From NCBI GenBank assembly GCA_009667805.1, contig CM019069.1, forward strand, positions 49,496,153-49,560,152: a stretch of DNA of 64,000 nucleotides, written 5' to 3'. The notes beneath the pieces are model-generated. The model was not told where the DNA came from. It saw only the letters and a program-made list of their open reading frames with translations, and did no database searches. Within the stretch, counting starts at the first letter, position 1, and every line of letters begins with the position of its first letter. The translations under genes were made by a program, and so were the position numbers. This DNA is from Leptobrachium leishanense (Eukaryota; Chordata; Amphibia; Anura; Megophryidae). Positions 10,100 to 22,314 of this stretch are shown here, in pieces.

Positions 10100-11349
10100 T
10101 TAACCCTTTCGCTGCTGAGGCTTTTCCCGCCTCTGTGCTGAGCTCATTTTTAACGGTTTTGCTTATCATGTTTAAACGTGTTTTGAAGGCTTATTTTAGT
10201 ATATGACCCAGACATATTATATATCGTTCTTTCCGTCAGACTCGGCAGATTCATAATATGTCATTATTATATGTATACGTCATGACCTGTCTTTATATTA
10301 TAACAAAAAATGCAATAAAATATGAATTTTCAAAAATTTACAACGTGTAAAGTGTTTTTTTTTTTTACATTTTAACATGCGAGCAATTGCGGTTATATTT
10401 TGTATGGGGTGCACTTGTTAAAAAGATTAGAGATGGGGTCTCGTTACATTTTTTTTGGGGGAAATTACACGATTTTTAACAAACGCACCGCATACAAAAA
10501 TCGTTAGTGCAGCATCATTGTTCACATTATAATTGAAATGGGAACAATATTGCTGCATTAACAAACCAAAAAAAAGAAAAAAAACGTTATTTTTTTTTTA
10601 TAATTTTTTTTTAAATATTTTTTTATTTCTATTTTTAATTTTTTTTTTTTTTTTTTTTACAAACTTTTTTCACACCATGTGTTTGGTATCGTTGGAACGG
10701 CCATGCTCTGGCCGATCCAACAATACCAAACTTTAACCCCTAGCTGCCATGGATCGGGAGATAGGGGGTTCATTGGAACCCCCTATCTCCACCATTGGTG
10801 GCAGCTAGGGGTTAACTCCAGGACTGGCGTCATCGTGCTATGCACGATGACGCCAGTCCTCAGGGGGAGTTCCCAGAGGCTTGGCCGACATCCAAGATGT
10901 CAGCCAGCTCCGGGAAAGGATCACGAATCGGCGCTTTTCAGCGCAGATTCGTGATCCGGCTCCCCAGGGGTTAATGCCAGGTACCATTTGGAAGGGCAGG
11001 CTGTGCCCTTCCAAACGGTGCCTGGGTTAACCCCCGCAACGCCGCCGATCGGGAGGGAGAGAGGTCCGAAGGACCTCCCCCCCTCCCTTTCAGGCGCCTC
11101 CTCCGCACATGCGGGGGGCGCCTGAATTAGGCGTCATCGCGCCCCCGCGATGACACCTAATTACTCCGGCGGCGGTTCCGGATGCTGGGCTGACATCGAG
11201 GATGTCAGCCCGCACCGGGGGGGCCAGCGATCGGCCGGAACCCGGCCGAACGCTGACCCCAAAGGCAGGACGCGCTCAGCGCGTCCACCGCATGGAACGT
11301 GATATGCGGTTGGACGCGCTGAGCGCGTCCGCCGCAGCGAAGGGGTTAA
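10100..11349. mobile_element. TTAA-flanked element made of consecutive hairpins
   Basis: TTAACCCTTTCGCTGCTGAG on the left mirrors GCAGCGAAGGGGTTAA on the right, with TTAA borders. It is the long version of the MITEs at 5665-5928 and 56409-56670. The left 600 bp is very AT-rich. The right half is GC-rich and built of about eight successive foldbacks between 10681 and 11340. No transposase is encoded; the short open frames are by-products of the palindromes. Confidence 0.75.
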
Positions 11350-12063
11350 TTGCCATAGTCTCTTCAGTGGCACATGACTAGCAGCCTTCAGAACTGAAGA
11401 GGAGGGAACTCAGTCTGTCACAGCACACATGGATATACAAAGGAGCAACCCAGCCACCATGAACACTTAAACTCATACCAAGCCAAGTGGTCATGCAAGT
11501 AGGTCCCTTTAACCCATTCCAAGTGATTTCCAAAAAACCATTGTCAGAAACCAGTGTTTTTTGTAAAATCATTTAATTAATTTTAAAATAAGAAATATTT
11601 GAGCTTATACCGATTGAAGGTCTTACTGTAAATAGCCTATTTTTGGCCAGTAGCTGGCGCCATCTACTGACAAATTGAGGTACAGCCATTTGAGCAGCTG
11701 GTCTATTTTCTTCATTTTCTCCCTGCATCGGCTGCTGACAGCAGGATATTTCAGAGCTTTCAGCAGCTGACTTTACAGTTTTAGCTTTTTGGTCATTATG
11801 CCCACAGGTCTAGAACTTTGGGGGAACCTTATGAAGCCCAAATTCAAACTAAATTCGTTTTCAGCATACGAATTTCATTTGCTTTTTGGCTGCGGATCAG
11901 CATAGCGAGATATTTCGATATCGGTGCATCAGACGGTGCCTTTGAAGCCCGAGATATCTGGATATCAGTAGTGAAGGGGTTAAGAGTAAACACATAGTTT
12001 GAGGTCTTAAACTGCTAGTTATGTTCAATACATAAGATTATATACATTTCCATTCAGCAAGAC
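11350..12063. other. Non-coding stretch
   Basis: No exon, RNA gene or delimited repeat recognised. Patches such as GCATACGAATTTCATTTGC and GAGATATCTGGATATC look like decayed mobile DNA but cannot be placed. Confidence 0.45.
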
Positions 12064-12492
12064 AGATTTCACAGTTTACAGAAAAAATGGCGTCGTGCCC
12101 ATACTCACGGGAGCGGCTGCAACAGCCAGGAGTAACAGCCCAGTTAATGTATAAAACAAAAGGGAAAAAGGTGTCATCTGCGCTCGTTTCTATGTATTTC
12201 CATGTACAACAAAACACTATGAGGTTTTAGTTTGTTTCAATGGCCATTGCAACGTAAGCTCACTCGCCCCTTCAAGGCACCTCTTCGTAGAGTGAGTACC
12301 TAACCAATGTACCAAAAGCCGCTCTACTGAGCAGCTCCAAGCCCCTCCTGCTGCTTTTCAGCCAAGGAGAGGCAGAAAGATGGTGGGTTTTATTTATACA
12401 CGCACCAAACACTTCCCATTTGGGGTTAAAAACAAAAACATGGAAAAAGGAACAGCTGCAAAACGACGAACTGGTGTTACAAGCATAATATA

Positions 12493-14109
<1,617 letters not shown>

Positions 14110-14281
14110 TACATACATACAGAAAAAATTAGGGATGCACCGATACAACTTTTTTAAGACCGAGTACGAGTACAGATACTTTTGTTCAAGTACTCACCGA
14201 TACCGAGTACCGATACTTTTATCTTATGTCATGTGAGCGCTTTCCAATAAGAACAGACCTCATATAAAGCCCCCAGGTCTC

Positions 14282-14916
14282 ATGGATATGCCCCCCAGCT
14301 CATGGATATGCCCCAGCTCATGGATACTGCCCCCCAGCTCATGGATACTGCCCCAGCTCATGGATTTGCCCCCCAGCTCATGGATATTGCCCTAGCTCAT
14401 GGATATTGGCCCAGCTCATGGATTTTCCCCCCAGCACATGGATATTGCCCCAGCTCGTGGATAATGCCCCAGCTCGTGGATAATGCCCCAGCTCGTGGAT
14501 AATGCCCCAGCTCGTGGATAATGCCTCCAGCTCATGGAAATGCCCCCAGCACGTGGATATTGCCCCAGCTCGTGGATATTGCCCCAGCTCGTGGATACTG
14601 CCCCCCAGCTCATGGAAATGCCCCCCAGCTCATGGATATGCCCCTCAGCTCATGGATATGCCTCCCAGCTCATGGATATGCCCCCCAGCTCATGGATATG
14701 CCCCCCAGCTCATGGAAATGCCCCAGCACATGGATTTGCCCCCCAACGTATGGATAATGCCCACCCAGCTCATGGAAATGCCCCCCCCCAGCTCATGGAT
14801 TTGCCCCCAGCTCATGGATAATGCCCCCCCAGCACATGGATTTGCCCCCAGCTCATGGATAATGCCCCCCCAGCACATGGATTTGCCCCCAGCTCATGGA
14901 TAATGCCCCCCAGCTC
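14282..14916. repeat. Minisatellite, about 18-20-bp unit
   Basis: Roughly 33 copies of CAGCTCATGGATATGCCCC with variants (CGTGGATAAT, ACATGGATTTG, CATGGAAATG) and C-tract length changes. Because the length varies by one or two bases, several frames stay open and produce repetitive peptides with MDMP or SSWI words on the plus strand; I do not consider them genes. Confidence 0.9.
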
Positions 14917-14929
14917 ACTCTCCGCTCAT

Positions 14930-15385
14930 AGTTACCTTCCTTTAGCGACGCCGGGAAAGTCTTCGTGCGCGCGCTCGTTGGAAGGACCCTAGCCGCGACC
15001 ACGTGGGACCATGTGATCGCGGCTGGGGTCCTTCCAACGAGCGCACGCGAGGGAACTTTCCCGTCGTCGCTAAAGGAAGGTAAGTATGAGCGGAGAGCAG
15101 CTACAGGGCCTGTCCGAATGCTCTATCGGCATTCGGACAGGCCCTGCAGCTGCTCACTTTGTTTATACTTACCTTCCTTTAGCGACGCCGGGAAAGTTTC
15201 CGCGCGTGCGCTCGTTGGAAGGACCCCAGCCGCGATCACATGGTCCCACGTGGTCGCGGCTGGGGGCCTTCCAACGAGCGCGCGCAAAGACTTTCCCGGC
15301 GTCGCTAAAGGAAGGTAAGTATAAACAAAGTGAGGAGAGCAGCTGCAGGGCCTGTCCGAATGCCGATAGAGCATTCGGACAGCTG
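14930..15385. repeat. Cluster of four long palindromes
   Basis: Two related foldbacks of about 150 bp (14930-15082 and 15168-15320) begin with CCTTCCTTTAGCGACGCCGG and end with its complement. Each has a CGTTGGAAGGACC...GGTCCTTCCAACG stem. Between and after them lie shorter stems with GGGCCTGTCCGAATG mirrored by CATTCGGACAGGCCC (15108-15148) and CAGGGCCTGTCCG/CGGACAGCTG (15345-15385). The whole cluster is GC-rich against an AT-rich background. Confidence 0.85.
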
Positions 15386-16272
15386 CCCCAGCCCCTAGGA
15401 TGCCGGCAAGCCGGCTCAATGCCGGCTTCCGGTATTGGAAAAAAATATCGGGGTACTGCACGAGTACCAAGTACTCCTGCAGTACCCGGTATCGGCACCG
15501 ATATCGATACTAGTATCGGTATCGGTGCAACCCTAGAAAAAATGGTGTTGCGCCCATACTCACCGGAGCGGCTGCAAAAGCCAGGAGTAACAGCCCAGTT
15601 AATGTATAAAACATAAGGGAAAAAAGTGTCATCTGCGCTCGTTTCTATGTGTTCCATGTACAACAAAACACTATGAGGTTTTAGTTCGTTTCAATGGCCA
15701 TTGCAACGTAAGAGGTGCCTTGAAGGGGCGAGTGAGCTTAGGTTGCAATGGCCATTGAAACAAACTAAAACCTCATAGTGTTTTGTTGTACATGGAAATA
15801 CATAGAAACGAGCGCAGATGACACCTTTTCCTCTTGTTAGGTTTTATACATTAACTGGACTGTTACTCCTGGCTGTTGCAGCCGCTCCCGTGAGTATAGG
15901 CGCGACGCCTTTTTTTCTGTATGTATGTATATTATGCTTGTAACCCCAGTTCGTCGTTTTGCAGCTGTTCCTTTTTCCATGTTTTTGTTTTTAACCCCAA
16001 ATGGGAAGGGTTTGGTGCGTGTATAAATAAAACCCACCATCTTTCTGCCTCTCCTTAGCTGAAAAGCAGCAGGAGGGGCTTGGAGCTGCTCAGAGCGGCT
16101 TTTGGTACATTGGTTAGGTACTCACTCTACGAAGAGGTGCCTTGAAGGGGCGAGTGAGCTTATGTTGCAATGGCCATTGAAACAAACTAAAACCTCATAG
16201 TGTTTAGTTATACATGGAAATACATAGAAACGAGCGCAGATGACACCTTTTTCCCTTAGATTTCACAGTTTA

Positions 16273-17020
16273 TTCTTCCATGAGGTTTTACTGGTTTGAA
16301 ATAGAAAGAATAAAAACAAAACCCACTTACCGTCTGCATACAAACCATATACCAGGCAGCATCGTTTAGAGGACTTTTGTGCCAAATTAAAGTTTCCCAG
16401 TAAAAAGGGTTAATTTCAGAAATGAGAATTGCAGAATACTGTGCTCATCTCTACCAATGGTGTGTGGCCTTTGAATACTTTATATTCTACCAGATTTATA
16501 ACGAACCTCCTACCATGTCAATATACATTTACTATTTTTTATTGAAATTAAATCAAGCTCTTCAATATCGGAAAATATTGCCATAGCCTCCTAACTTAAA
16601 GCAAACATTTCATGGACAGGTTCACTGTCCCAATGGTATCTCATCAAGCTATTGAAATTGCATTGATAATAAAGATATAAACATCAATCAAACGCCATGT
16701 TGTTTGTTGATACATCTCTAAGCATGGCTGTCCTGCGTCTTACTACAGGCACCTTCAACTTGTCTTCACACGTCATGCTCCGGAGGGTTCACAGAAATAG
16801 CCCTCCTTAGGGTCTCCTCCTCAGCACATTGTCCATTAAAAAGGATGAACAGAGCAGGAGAACCGCCTGCAAGACAGCTGTCCTTCTCTTCAATAGAGGA
16901 ACACCAAGGATGCTCTGCTAATGGTTTGGGTAACAAGTGGCAGTACAACCCTTTTCTTAAAGGTTTAAAAAGGTCCCGTACATTTGCTACCAGTTTGGCT
17001 CTTGATAGCCCTTTAGAGAT
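16273..17020. other. Non-coding stretch
   Basis: AT-rich sequence without a clear repeat. CTTACCGTCTGCATAC at 16327 looks like a minus-strand splice donor, but the sequence next to it does not encode any OLA1 segment. Confidence 0.45.
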
Positions 17021-17024
17021 TTTA

Positions 17025-17665
17025 CTTACTCTATTGAAAAGCACTGAATTTGAAAGCAATTTTGGCGCTTTGCATTTCGGCTCATTTCAGCGATTTCCAT
17101 TTCAACAAAAATTCAGTGAATTCACCATCGAATGGTCACTGTATTTTGCCGAGATTGGAGTCACCAAGGCGGTTTTAGGATGACGATGAAATCCGCCGAA
17201 TTGGCATGAGCTTAAATCAATAAAAATTTCGTAAAAATGTGTCCTTCGAAAGAAAGGTTTTTTTAAAAAAATAAAAACAAAAATGTCTAAAAAATAAATA
17301 AATAAAATCCAAAAAGGTCTTCTAAAGAATTAAAAAGAATAAATTGGCTTTAAAATATTTTTTAAAAAAAAGATATTACATTTATTGCATTGAATCCTAT
17401 GGGATTCGCCTGTTTAAACCGGTCAAATTGAAACAACAAACATTAGGTAATTTAGACGAACTTCGATGCAATTTGGCGGTCTGTGAAAAGCTGCAACAAT
17501 AATCCTCAAGGGGACAACCGCAGTGAAATGCACCGTATTTCTCTGTCCATTCGCTTGTATTTGGCGAAACGACAGCTTTGCAAATAGACAAATTTTCCCC
17601 AAAATTGCATCTACGGTGAAATTTACCACTCAGTACAACTCAGAGGTTAGTGAATAATCCATATA
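17025..17665. mobile_element. MITE, GTGAATAA-ending family, copy 1
   Basis: Shares internal blocks with 22315-23057: CCTATGGGATTCGCCTGTTT at 17397, GGCGCTTTGCATTTCGGC near 17064, and the end GGTTAGTGAATAATCC. The left end is eroded. No coding capacity. Confidence 0.6.
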
Positions 17666-17786
17666 GTGCCAGAATTATGCAAACTATAACAGGCTGACTT
17701 TAGAACACATCAGAGTTTTCCTCATTCATCCAACCTATTTATGCAGGATTCTAAAACAAGGAATAATAGTTTATCCAGGTGTTTGC

Positions 17787-17909
17787 AAACCTTGGCATCC
17801 CAGAGATCTCTGAACTACATGTCCCACGATTGTCAGCCAGCCTAAAGTGTGACTAAGCATCACGGGACATGTAGTTCCAAAACATCTGCAGTGCCAAGGT
17901 TTGCCTTCT
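17787..17909. mobile_element. Palindromic hAT-like MITE
   Basis: GCAAACCTTGGCATCCCAGA on the left mirrors CTGCAGTGCCAAGGTTTGC on the right. Each arm contains a copy of GAACTACATGTCCCACGAT or its complement, the ZNF143-like word of this family. Confidence 0.75.
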
Positions 17910-18311
17910 GTGGTGTATCCAGTGTACAGCATGCTTCTGCCTGTGGTGTGTCCAGTGTACAGCTTGCTTCTGCCTGTGGTATGTCCAGTGTACAGCATGT
18001 TTCTGCCTGTGGTGTGTCCAGTGTACAGCTTGCTTCTGCCGGTGGTGTATCCAGTGTACAGCATGCGTCTGCCTGTGGTCTATCCAGTGTACAGCATGCT
18101 TCTGCCTGTGGTCTATCCAGTGTACAGCATGCTTCTGCCGGTGGTCTATCCAGTGTACAGCATGCTTCTGCCTGTGGTGTATCCAGTGTACAGCATGCTT
18201 CTGCCAGTGGTCTATCCAGTGTACAGCATGCTTCTGCCGGTGGTGTATCCAGTGTACAGAATGCTTCTGCCGGTGGTCTATCCAGTGTACAGCATGCTCC
18301 TGCCTGTAGTC
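17905..18311. repeat. 33-bp minisatellite, first block
   Basis: About 12 copies of a 33-bp unit, GTATCCAGTGTACAGCATGC then TTCTGCCTGTGGT. Since 33 is divisible by three, all frames can stay open and give 11-residue peptide repeats (MLLPVVYPVYS). These are not credible genes. The array continues at 18872 after an L2 tail. Confidence 0.92.
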
Positions 18312-18871
18312 TGCGAGTCCCTTCACTGGCTCCCCATCCACTGCAGAATTAAGTTCAAAATCCTTATCCTTACCTACAAAACCCTCACTAACTCAGCGCC
18401 CCACTACCTGTCCTCACTAATCACCAAATACACCCCAGCCCGCTCCCTAAGGTCAAACAGTGACCTGCGCCTAGCTTCTCCCCGCATCACCTCTTCCCAT
18501 GATAGACTGCAGGATTTCTCACGCGCAGCCCCCACTCTCTGGAACGCTCTCCCTCGTACTGTCAGACTTTCCCCTAACTTCTCTTCCTTCAAACGCTCCC
18601 TTAAAACGTTCCTATTTAGGGAAGCCTACCACCCAACTCATTGACGCAACCATCAATCACTCTCACCTTGCAGTCCTCTCCTCCTGTTTCCAACCCCAAC
18701 CCTCCCAGATTGTGAGTTCCTACGGGAATAGGGCCCTCATCTCCTCCTGTACTGTTTGTCAAATGCTGTTCAATGTATTGTAACCCTGTCTATACTGTGC
18801 TTATTGTACAGCGCTGCGGAATATGCTGGCGCTTTATAAATAAAGAATAATAATAATAATAATAATAATAA
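18312..18871 (+). mobile_element. L2-type LINE 3' end, inserted in minisatellite
   Basis: The plus strand encodes the C-terminal end of an L2-clade reverse transcriptase protein: SLHWLPIHCRIKFKILI, YKTLTNSAPHYLSSLI, APTLWNALPRTVR and FKRSLKTFLFREAYH, ending with TGA at 18642-18644. The 3' tail has AGATTGTGAGTTCCTACGGG, GTACAGCGCTGCGG, CTTTATAAATAAAG and an (AAT)n end. It is 5'-truncated, as is usual for target-primed insertions. The minisatellite resumes right after the (AAT)n. Confidence 0.88.
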
Positions 18872-19592
18872 TAGTGTATAGCATCCTCCTACCTGTGGTC
18901 TATATAGTGTACAGCATGCTTCTGCCTGTGGTGTATCCAGTGTACAGCATGCTTCTGCCTGTGGTGTATCCAGTGTACAGCATGCTTCTGCCTGTGGTGT
19001 ATCCAGTGTACAGCATGCTTCTGCCTGTGGTGTATCCAGTGTACAGCATGCTTCTGCCTGTGGTCTATATAGTGTACAGCATGCTTCTGCCTGTGGTGTA
19101 TCCAGTGTACAGCATGCTTCTGCCTGTGGTCTATCCAGTGTACAGCATGCTTCTACCTGTGGTCTATCCAGTGTACAGCATGCTTCTGCCTGTGGTCTAT
19201 ATAGTGTACAGCATGCTTCTGCCTGTGATGTATCCAGTGTACAGCATGCTTCTGCCTGTGATGTATCCAGTGTACAGCATGCTTCTGCCTGTGGTGTATC
19301 CAGTGTACAGCATGGTTCTGCCTGTGGTCTATCCAGTGTACAGCATGGTTCTGCCGGTGGTCTATCCAGTGTACAGCATGCTTCTGCCTGTGGTCTATAT
19401 AGTGTACAGCATGCTTCTGCCTGTTGTCTATCCAGTGTACAGCATGCTTCTGCCTGTGGTGTATCCAGTGTACAGCATGCTTCTGCCTGTGGTGTATCCA
19501 GTGTACAGCATGCTTCTGCCTGTGGTGTATCCAGTGTACAGCATGCTTCTGCCTGTGATGTATCCAGTGTACAGCATGCTTCTGCCTGTGGT
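18872..19592. repeat. 33-bp minisatellite, second block
   Basis: About 22 further copies of the same 33-bp unit as at 17905-18311, with variants CTATATAG for CTATCCAG and GGTTCTG for GCTTCTG. The variants are interspersed, which suggests unequal exchange or gene conversion. Confidence 0.92.
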
Positions 19593-19648
19593 TCCAGCGA
19601 AAAGCTAAACGGCCAGAATAGCAGCTCGATCTGTAGGAAAGATCTTTC

Positions 19649-19862
19649 TTTAAAAAATTTTATAAAGTATTTTACCAGGAAGGATACATTGAGATTTCTC
19701 TCCTTTTCAAGTATGTCCTGGGTGGCGAGTATGTACCGTAACGTTAGGTGTCTTGCCCAAAGACACTTACTGGAGAGGTGCTCTTGCCGGGATTCAAACC
19801 TGTGCCTCCGCAGTTATAGAGCGTGATGTGACCTCTACTCCACCCAGCCGGTATAATTAACG
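19649..19862. repeat. Dispersed repeat (source of the 40-kb minisatellite unit)
   Basis: TTTTACCAGGAAGGATACAT, TGAGATTTCTCTC, then AAGTATGTCCTGGGTGGCGA and GTGTCTTGCCCAAAGACACT. An inverted relative lies at 45005-45122. The first 30 bp are the complement of the unit tandemly amplified at 39833-40515. The class (SINE or LINE tail) is unknown; TTGCCGGGATTCAAACC looks tRNA B-box-like and would fit a SINE. Confidence 0.6.
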
Positions 19863-20061
19863 AACACCAAAAAGTAAATGGCTGTAGGTATAAGATTTTA
19901 ATAAAAAAATAGATTCGGACATTCCACAGCACTGTATACAGTTTACTGAAAACCACATCCCACTTATGTCAGTCACTTGTGTTATTTGGGGGTTTCCTAA
20001 ATCAAGGGGGGGGGGCTCTTGCTGACACCTGAAAGAATAAGAGTTGTTCCTGAGGACTCAC

Positions 20062-20159
20062 CACTTGTTCTTCTTCCGAATGTAGTCTTTTTCTGAAAGA
20101 TTGACTAGATAGATCATTGGCTTGGAGGTCAGGAATAAATATTTATTTAACACCTCGAT
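20062..20159 (-). CDS. ola1: OLA1 (Obg-like ATPase 1), internal exon encoding the NLSE motif
   Basis: On the minus strand the acceptor CTTTCAG ends at 20160 and the donor GTGAGTCC starts at 20061. The 98-bp exon reads [20 protein letters not shown] and then [12 protein letters not shown] plus two bases of a split Trp codon. It matches OLA1 residues about 211-243 with only conservative changes. OLA1 is the eukaryotic YchF-type P-loop ATPase of the cytosol. The NLSE within this exon replaces the NKxD G4 motif of GTPases, and in the family it explains the preference for ATP. The phase-0 start fits the exon at 24074-24154, which ends on a complete codon. The next exon, which should begin with the last base of Trp, is not found to the left. 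No frame disruption. Confidence 0.95.
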
Positions 20160-20214
20160 CTGAAAGGAAGCCCAGAGATACAGATGTGTGAGGACCAAAG
20201 CACAAACTGTAAAA

Positions 20215-20340
20215 CGGGCTCAGCAACTTTGGACCTCCAGATGTTTTGGAACGACATTTCCCATGAGGCTCATCCAGTGGCTGTGTAGCATGGGAGATGT
20301 AGTTCCAAAACATCTGGAGGGTCAAGGTTGCTGAGCCCTG
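20215..20340. mobile_element. Palindromic hAT-like MITE in OLA1 intron
   Basis: GGGCTCAGCAACTTTGGACC on the left mirrors GGGTCAAGGTTGCTGAGCCC on the right. Arms contain TGTTTTGGAACGACATTTCC and GGGAGATGTAGTTCCAAAAC. The flanks CTGTAAAA and TTGTAGAA match at six of eight positions, consistent with an old 8-bp hAT duplication. It sits about 55 bp upstream of the splice acceptor of the OLA1 exon at 20062-20159. Confidence 0.8.
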
Positions 20341-20503
20341 TTGTAGAAGAACATTCATTTTCAATAACCTCTTTATACGAGTACAGTATGCGACCCAAGC
20401 ATCAGAGAAACTGTACATCATCCTGTGTTTTTTTGTTTCCTTTTCCCTCAAAAAAAAGTAAAAAAAAATAATTATGCAGCACTTTGTGACTTGCAAACTC
20501 TAC

Positions 20504-21239
20504 GGGCCCTATTACAATCTTTGCGTTAAACCGCTTGCGCAATGCGTGAATTTGTGCGCCCAGCGTTAAACGTTAACGTGCGTAAATAAACGCTGGAATT
20601 ACAATCCTCGCACATTTTTTCATCCGTCGAGCAAAAATGCGCGTAAAACGGATGCGCACAAATGCGCGCGCAGCAACGTTGCGCGCAGAAATCAGTGTGC
20701 GGACTGTTTTTCTCACGCGATTCAGCCGATCAGAATTAAGAACCACAATGGTCTCACGTTAAGTTTTTGCGCTTGTCAAAGTCAATCTGCACATATATGC
20801 TGCAGCAATAAAAAGAAAAAAATACACACGACTTCTCAAATTTATTGGTTTGGGTATGTGTAGAATGTGTAACTATACTTTGCTGCGTATTTTTTTTTTG
20901 GGCTGGTGTATTTGGTTTCGGCCAGGTTGATAGAATTTGCCATTAACACCAGCTTTTAGGAGTTGCTAAAATTATGCGCGCAAAGGCTGTGTGTTACAAA
21001 CTGCGCATAGATTGTAATACCATCCACGTACCAGCGCACAAACATATTTGCGCTCACAATGTTTAAGTATAGGACGCGCGACGTAGAGTAAGCTCGCGCA
21101 GGTTCACCCACGGTAGACGTATACGTGCGTTTGTTGCGCTGACATTGTAATACGGCGTTCAGTGCAAAGGGTTTTGCCCCTCGTGTTAATGCGTTTTTGC
21201 GCAGGCGCAAACGTATGCGCGAAGATTGTAATAGGGCCC
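20504..21239. mobile_element. Harbinger-like MITE, GGGCCCTATTACAATC family, copy 1
   Basis: GGGCCCTATTACAATCTTTG and its near complement AGATTGTAATAGGGCCC bound 736 bp. TAC is present on both sides (20501-20503 and 21240-21242), a 3-bp duplication. The interior is rich in TGCGCGCAAAT/GCGTTAACG words and CpG. A second copy is 52040-52767. Confidence 0.8.
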
Positions 21240-21382
21240 TACATACGTAAGTTCCGTAGAGCCTGGGTGAACGAAGGATTGGTGATGCGTACACGAGCAG
21301 ATCCGATCCATCAGCTGCCTCTTAGACAGATCGCTGCCACAATTGGTTCTCAGAGGATAGCCTTGGCTGGTTTGGGTTGAAA

Positions 21383-21715
21383 TCCTGATATAACTTCCCG
21401 AATGCCAACATCCCGACTGCCAACGTCCCGACAGAACCAGTGCCTGACATAACAACTTCCCGACAAAGACAACTCTCCGACGGCCAACATCCCGACATCG
21501 CAAATCCCGAGGGTTAACCCTAACCCAACCCTCTAACCCCAACCCTAACCATAACCGTCCAGGATTTTGGATGTCGGGAAGTTGGCCGTCAGGCACTTGG
21601 GATATTGGCCGGAGAGCTCTCTGTGTCGGGAAGTTGGTATGTCAGGCACTTGTTCTGTCGGGAAGTTGGCTGTAGGGATGTTGGCATTCAGGAACCTGGT
21701 TGTCGGGATTTTGTC
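21383..21715. repeat. Inverted repeat of CTTCCCGAC words around telomere-like sequence
   Basis: The left half repeats AACTTCCCGA, CAACATCCCGAC and CTCCGACGGCC. The right half repeats their complements (GTCGGGAAGTTGG). The centre at about 21508-21557 reads GAGGGTTAACCCTAACCCAA and CCCCAACCCTAACCATAACC, a degenerate run of the vertebrate telomere word CCCTAA. Confidence 0.7.
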
Positions 21716-21734
21716 CAGCACGCGACCTTGGCAT

Positions 21735-21953
21735 TTTCTCTACGTGCCGACTTCACTAGTAACTGATCTGGTGACCAGCAGCCAGGAAATTTAAAACATC
21801 CCGGCTGCTGGTGAAACTGGGTGCAGTGGAGGAAACACCACCCCACCCAGAGATATTTTACTCCAGATCGGGGCAGCAGGAGAGGGAGGGGGCACTCCCC
21901 ACATCCTGACCACTTTAAAGTGGTCAGGATGGGTAGAGTGTTCCTTTAATTGA
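21735..21953. mobile_element. T2-like TTAA MITE, right part
   Basis: Ends with GTGGTCAGGATGGGTAGAGT then GTTCCTTTAA at 21953. The interior CTAGTAACTGATCTGGTGAC and CAGCAGCCAGGAAAT is shared with 38930-38980. The left terminus was not found. Confidence 0.55.
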
Positions 21954-21954
21954 C

Positions 21955-22314
21955 CAAAGTGCAAAGTTTAGACATTCCAATCTGCAGATCAATGAGGGCG
22001 GAAATCACATTCCTTGACTGGAAAGGATACAGGCTGAATAATATCTGGATACAGGCAGTTCCCATAGATCAGTATGGTGGTGAATCAAAACTAGTAACCT
22101 GCAGTTGACCAATTATATATTTCCCTGTCAATTTTCTTAAATATAATGTATACAAATAAGAAATTTTAGAACCTGATAGGTTGGGTCAGGTAAAAAAGAC
22201 AAATATACATACGAGACTGATCATAAATATGTTTTATCTTCACAATATTTCTGTAAAGGATCAAAACAAAAAATAATTTAAAACCTTACATTTGTTAACG
22301 TGACGGTAATCTTG
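21955..22314. other. Intronic non-coding stretch
   Basis: AT-rich OLA1 intron sequence. Nothing further recognised. Confidence 0.5.

Larger units (their letters stand above)
14130..15535. mobile_element. hAT-type non-autonomous element with minisatellite and palindromes
   Basis: The ends TAGGGATGCACCGATAC and GTATCGGTGCAACCCTA are inverted repeats. The 8-bp duplication GAAAAAAT lies at 14122-14129 and 15536-15543, the hAT hallmark. The outer 100-150 bp on both sides are rich in GTACTCG/CCGATAC words. The middle is a minisatellite (14282-14916) followed by stacked palindromes (14930-15385). No transposase is present. It landed 20 bp from the Tc1 element, inside the same older repeat. Confidence 0.92.

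Noticed and set aside
14302..14903. Open frames over the 19-bp minisatellite
   Set aside because: Low-complexity peptides on both strands, within a non-autonomous hAT element.
15837..16040. Similar 67- and 75-residue frames at 12380 and 15837 (VGFIYTRTK)
   Set aside because: They are copies of one repeat unit in opposite orientation; no domain is recognisable and neither has a supported start.
17853..19608. Long open frames over the 33-bp arrays (up to 247 residues)
   Set aside because: The unit length is a multiple of three, so frames stay open on both strands. The peptides are plain 11-residue repeats with no conserved domain.
19770..19860. Possible tRNA-like sequence (GGGATTCAAACC)
   Set aside because: Only a B-box-like word is present; no cloverleaf can be drawn. 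It is better explained as part of a dispersed repeat.
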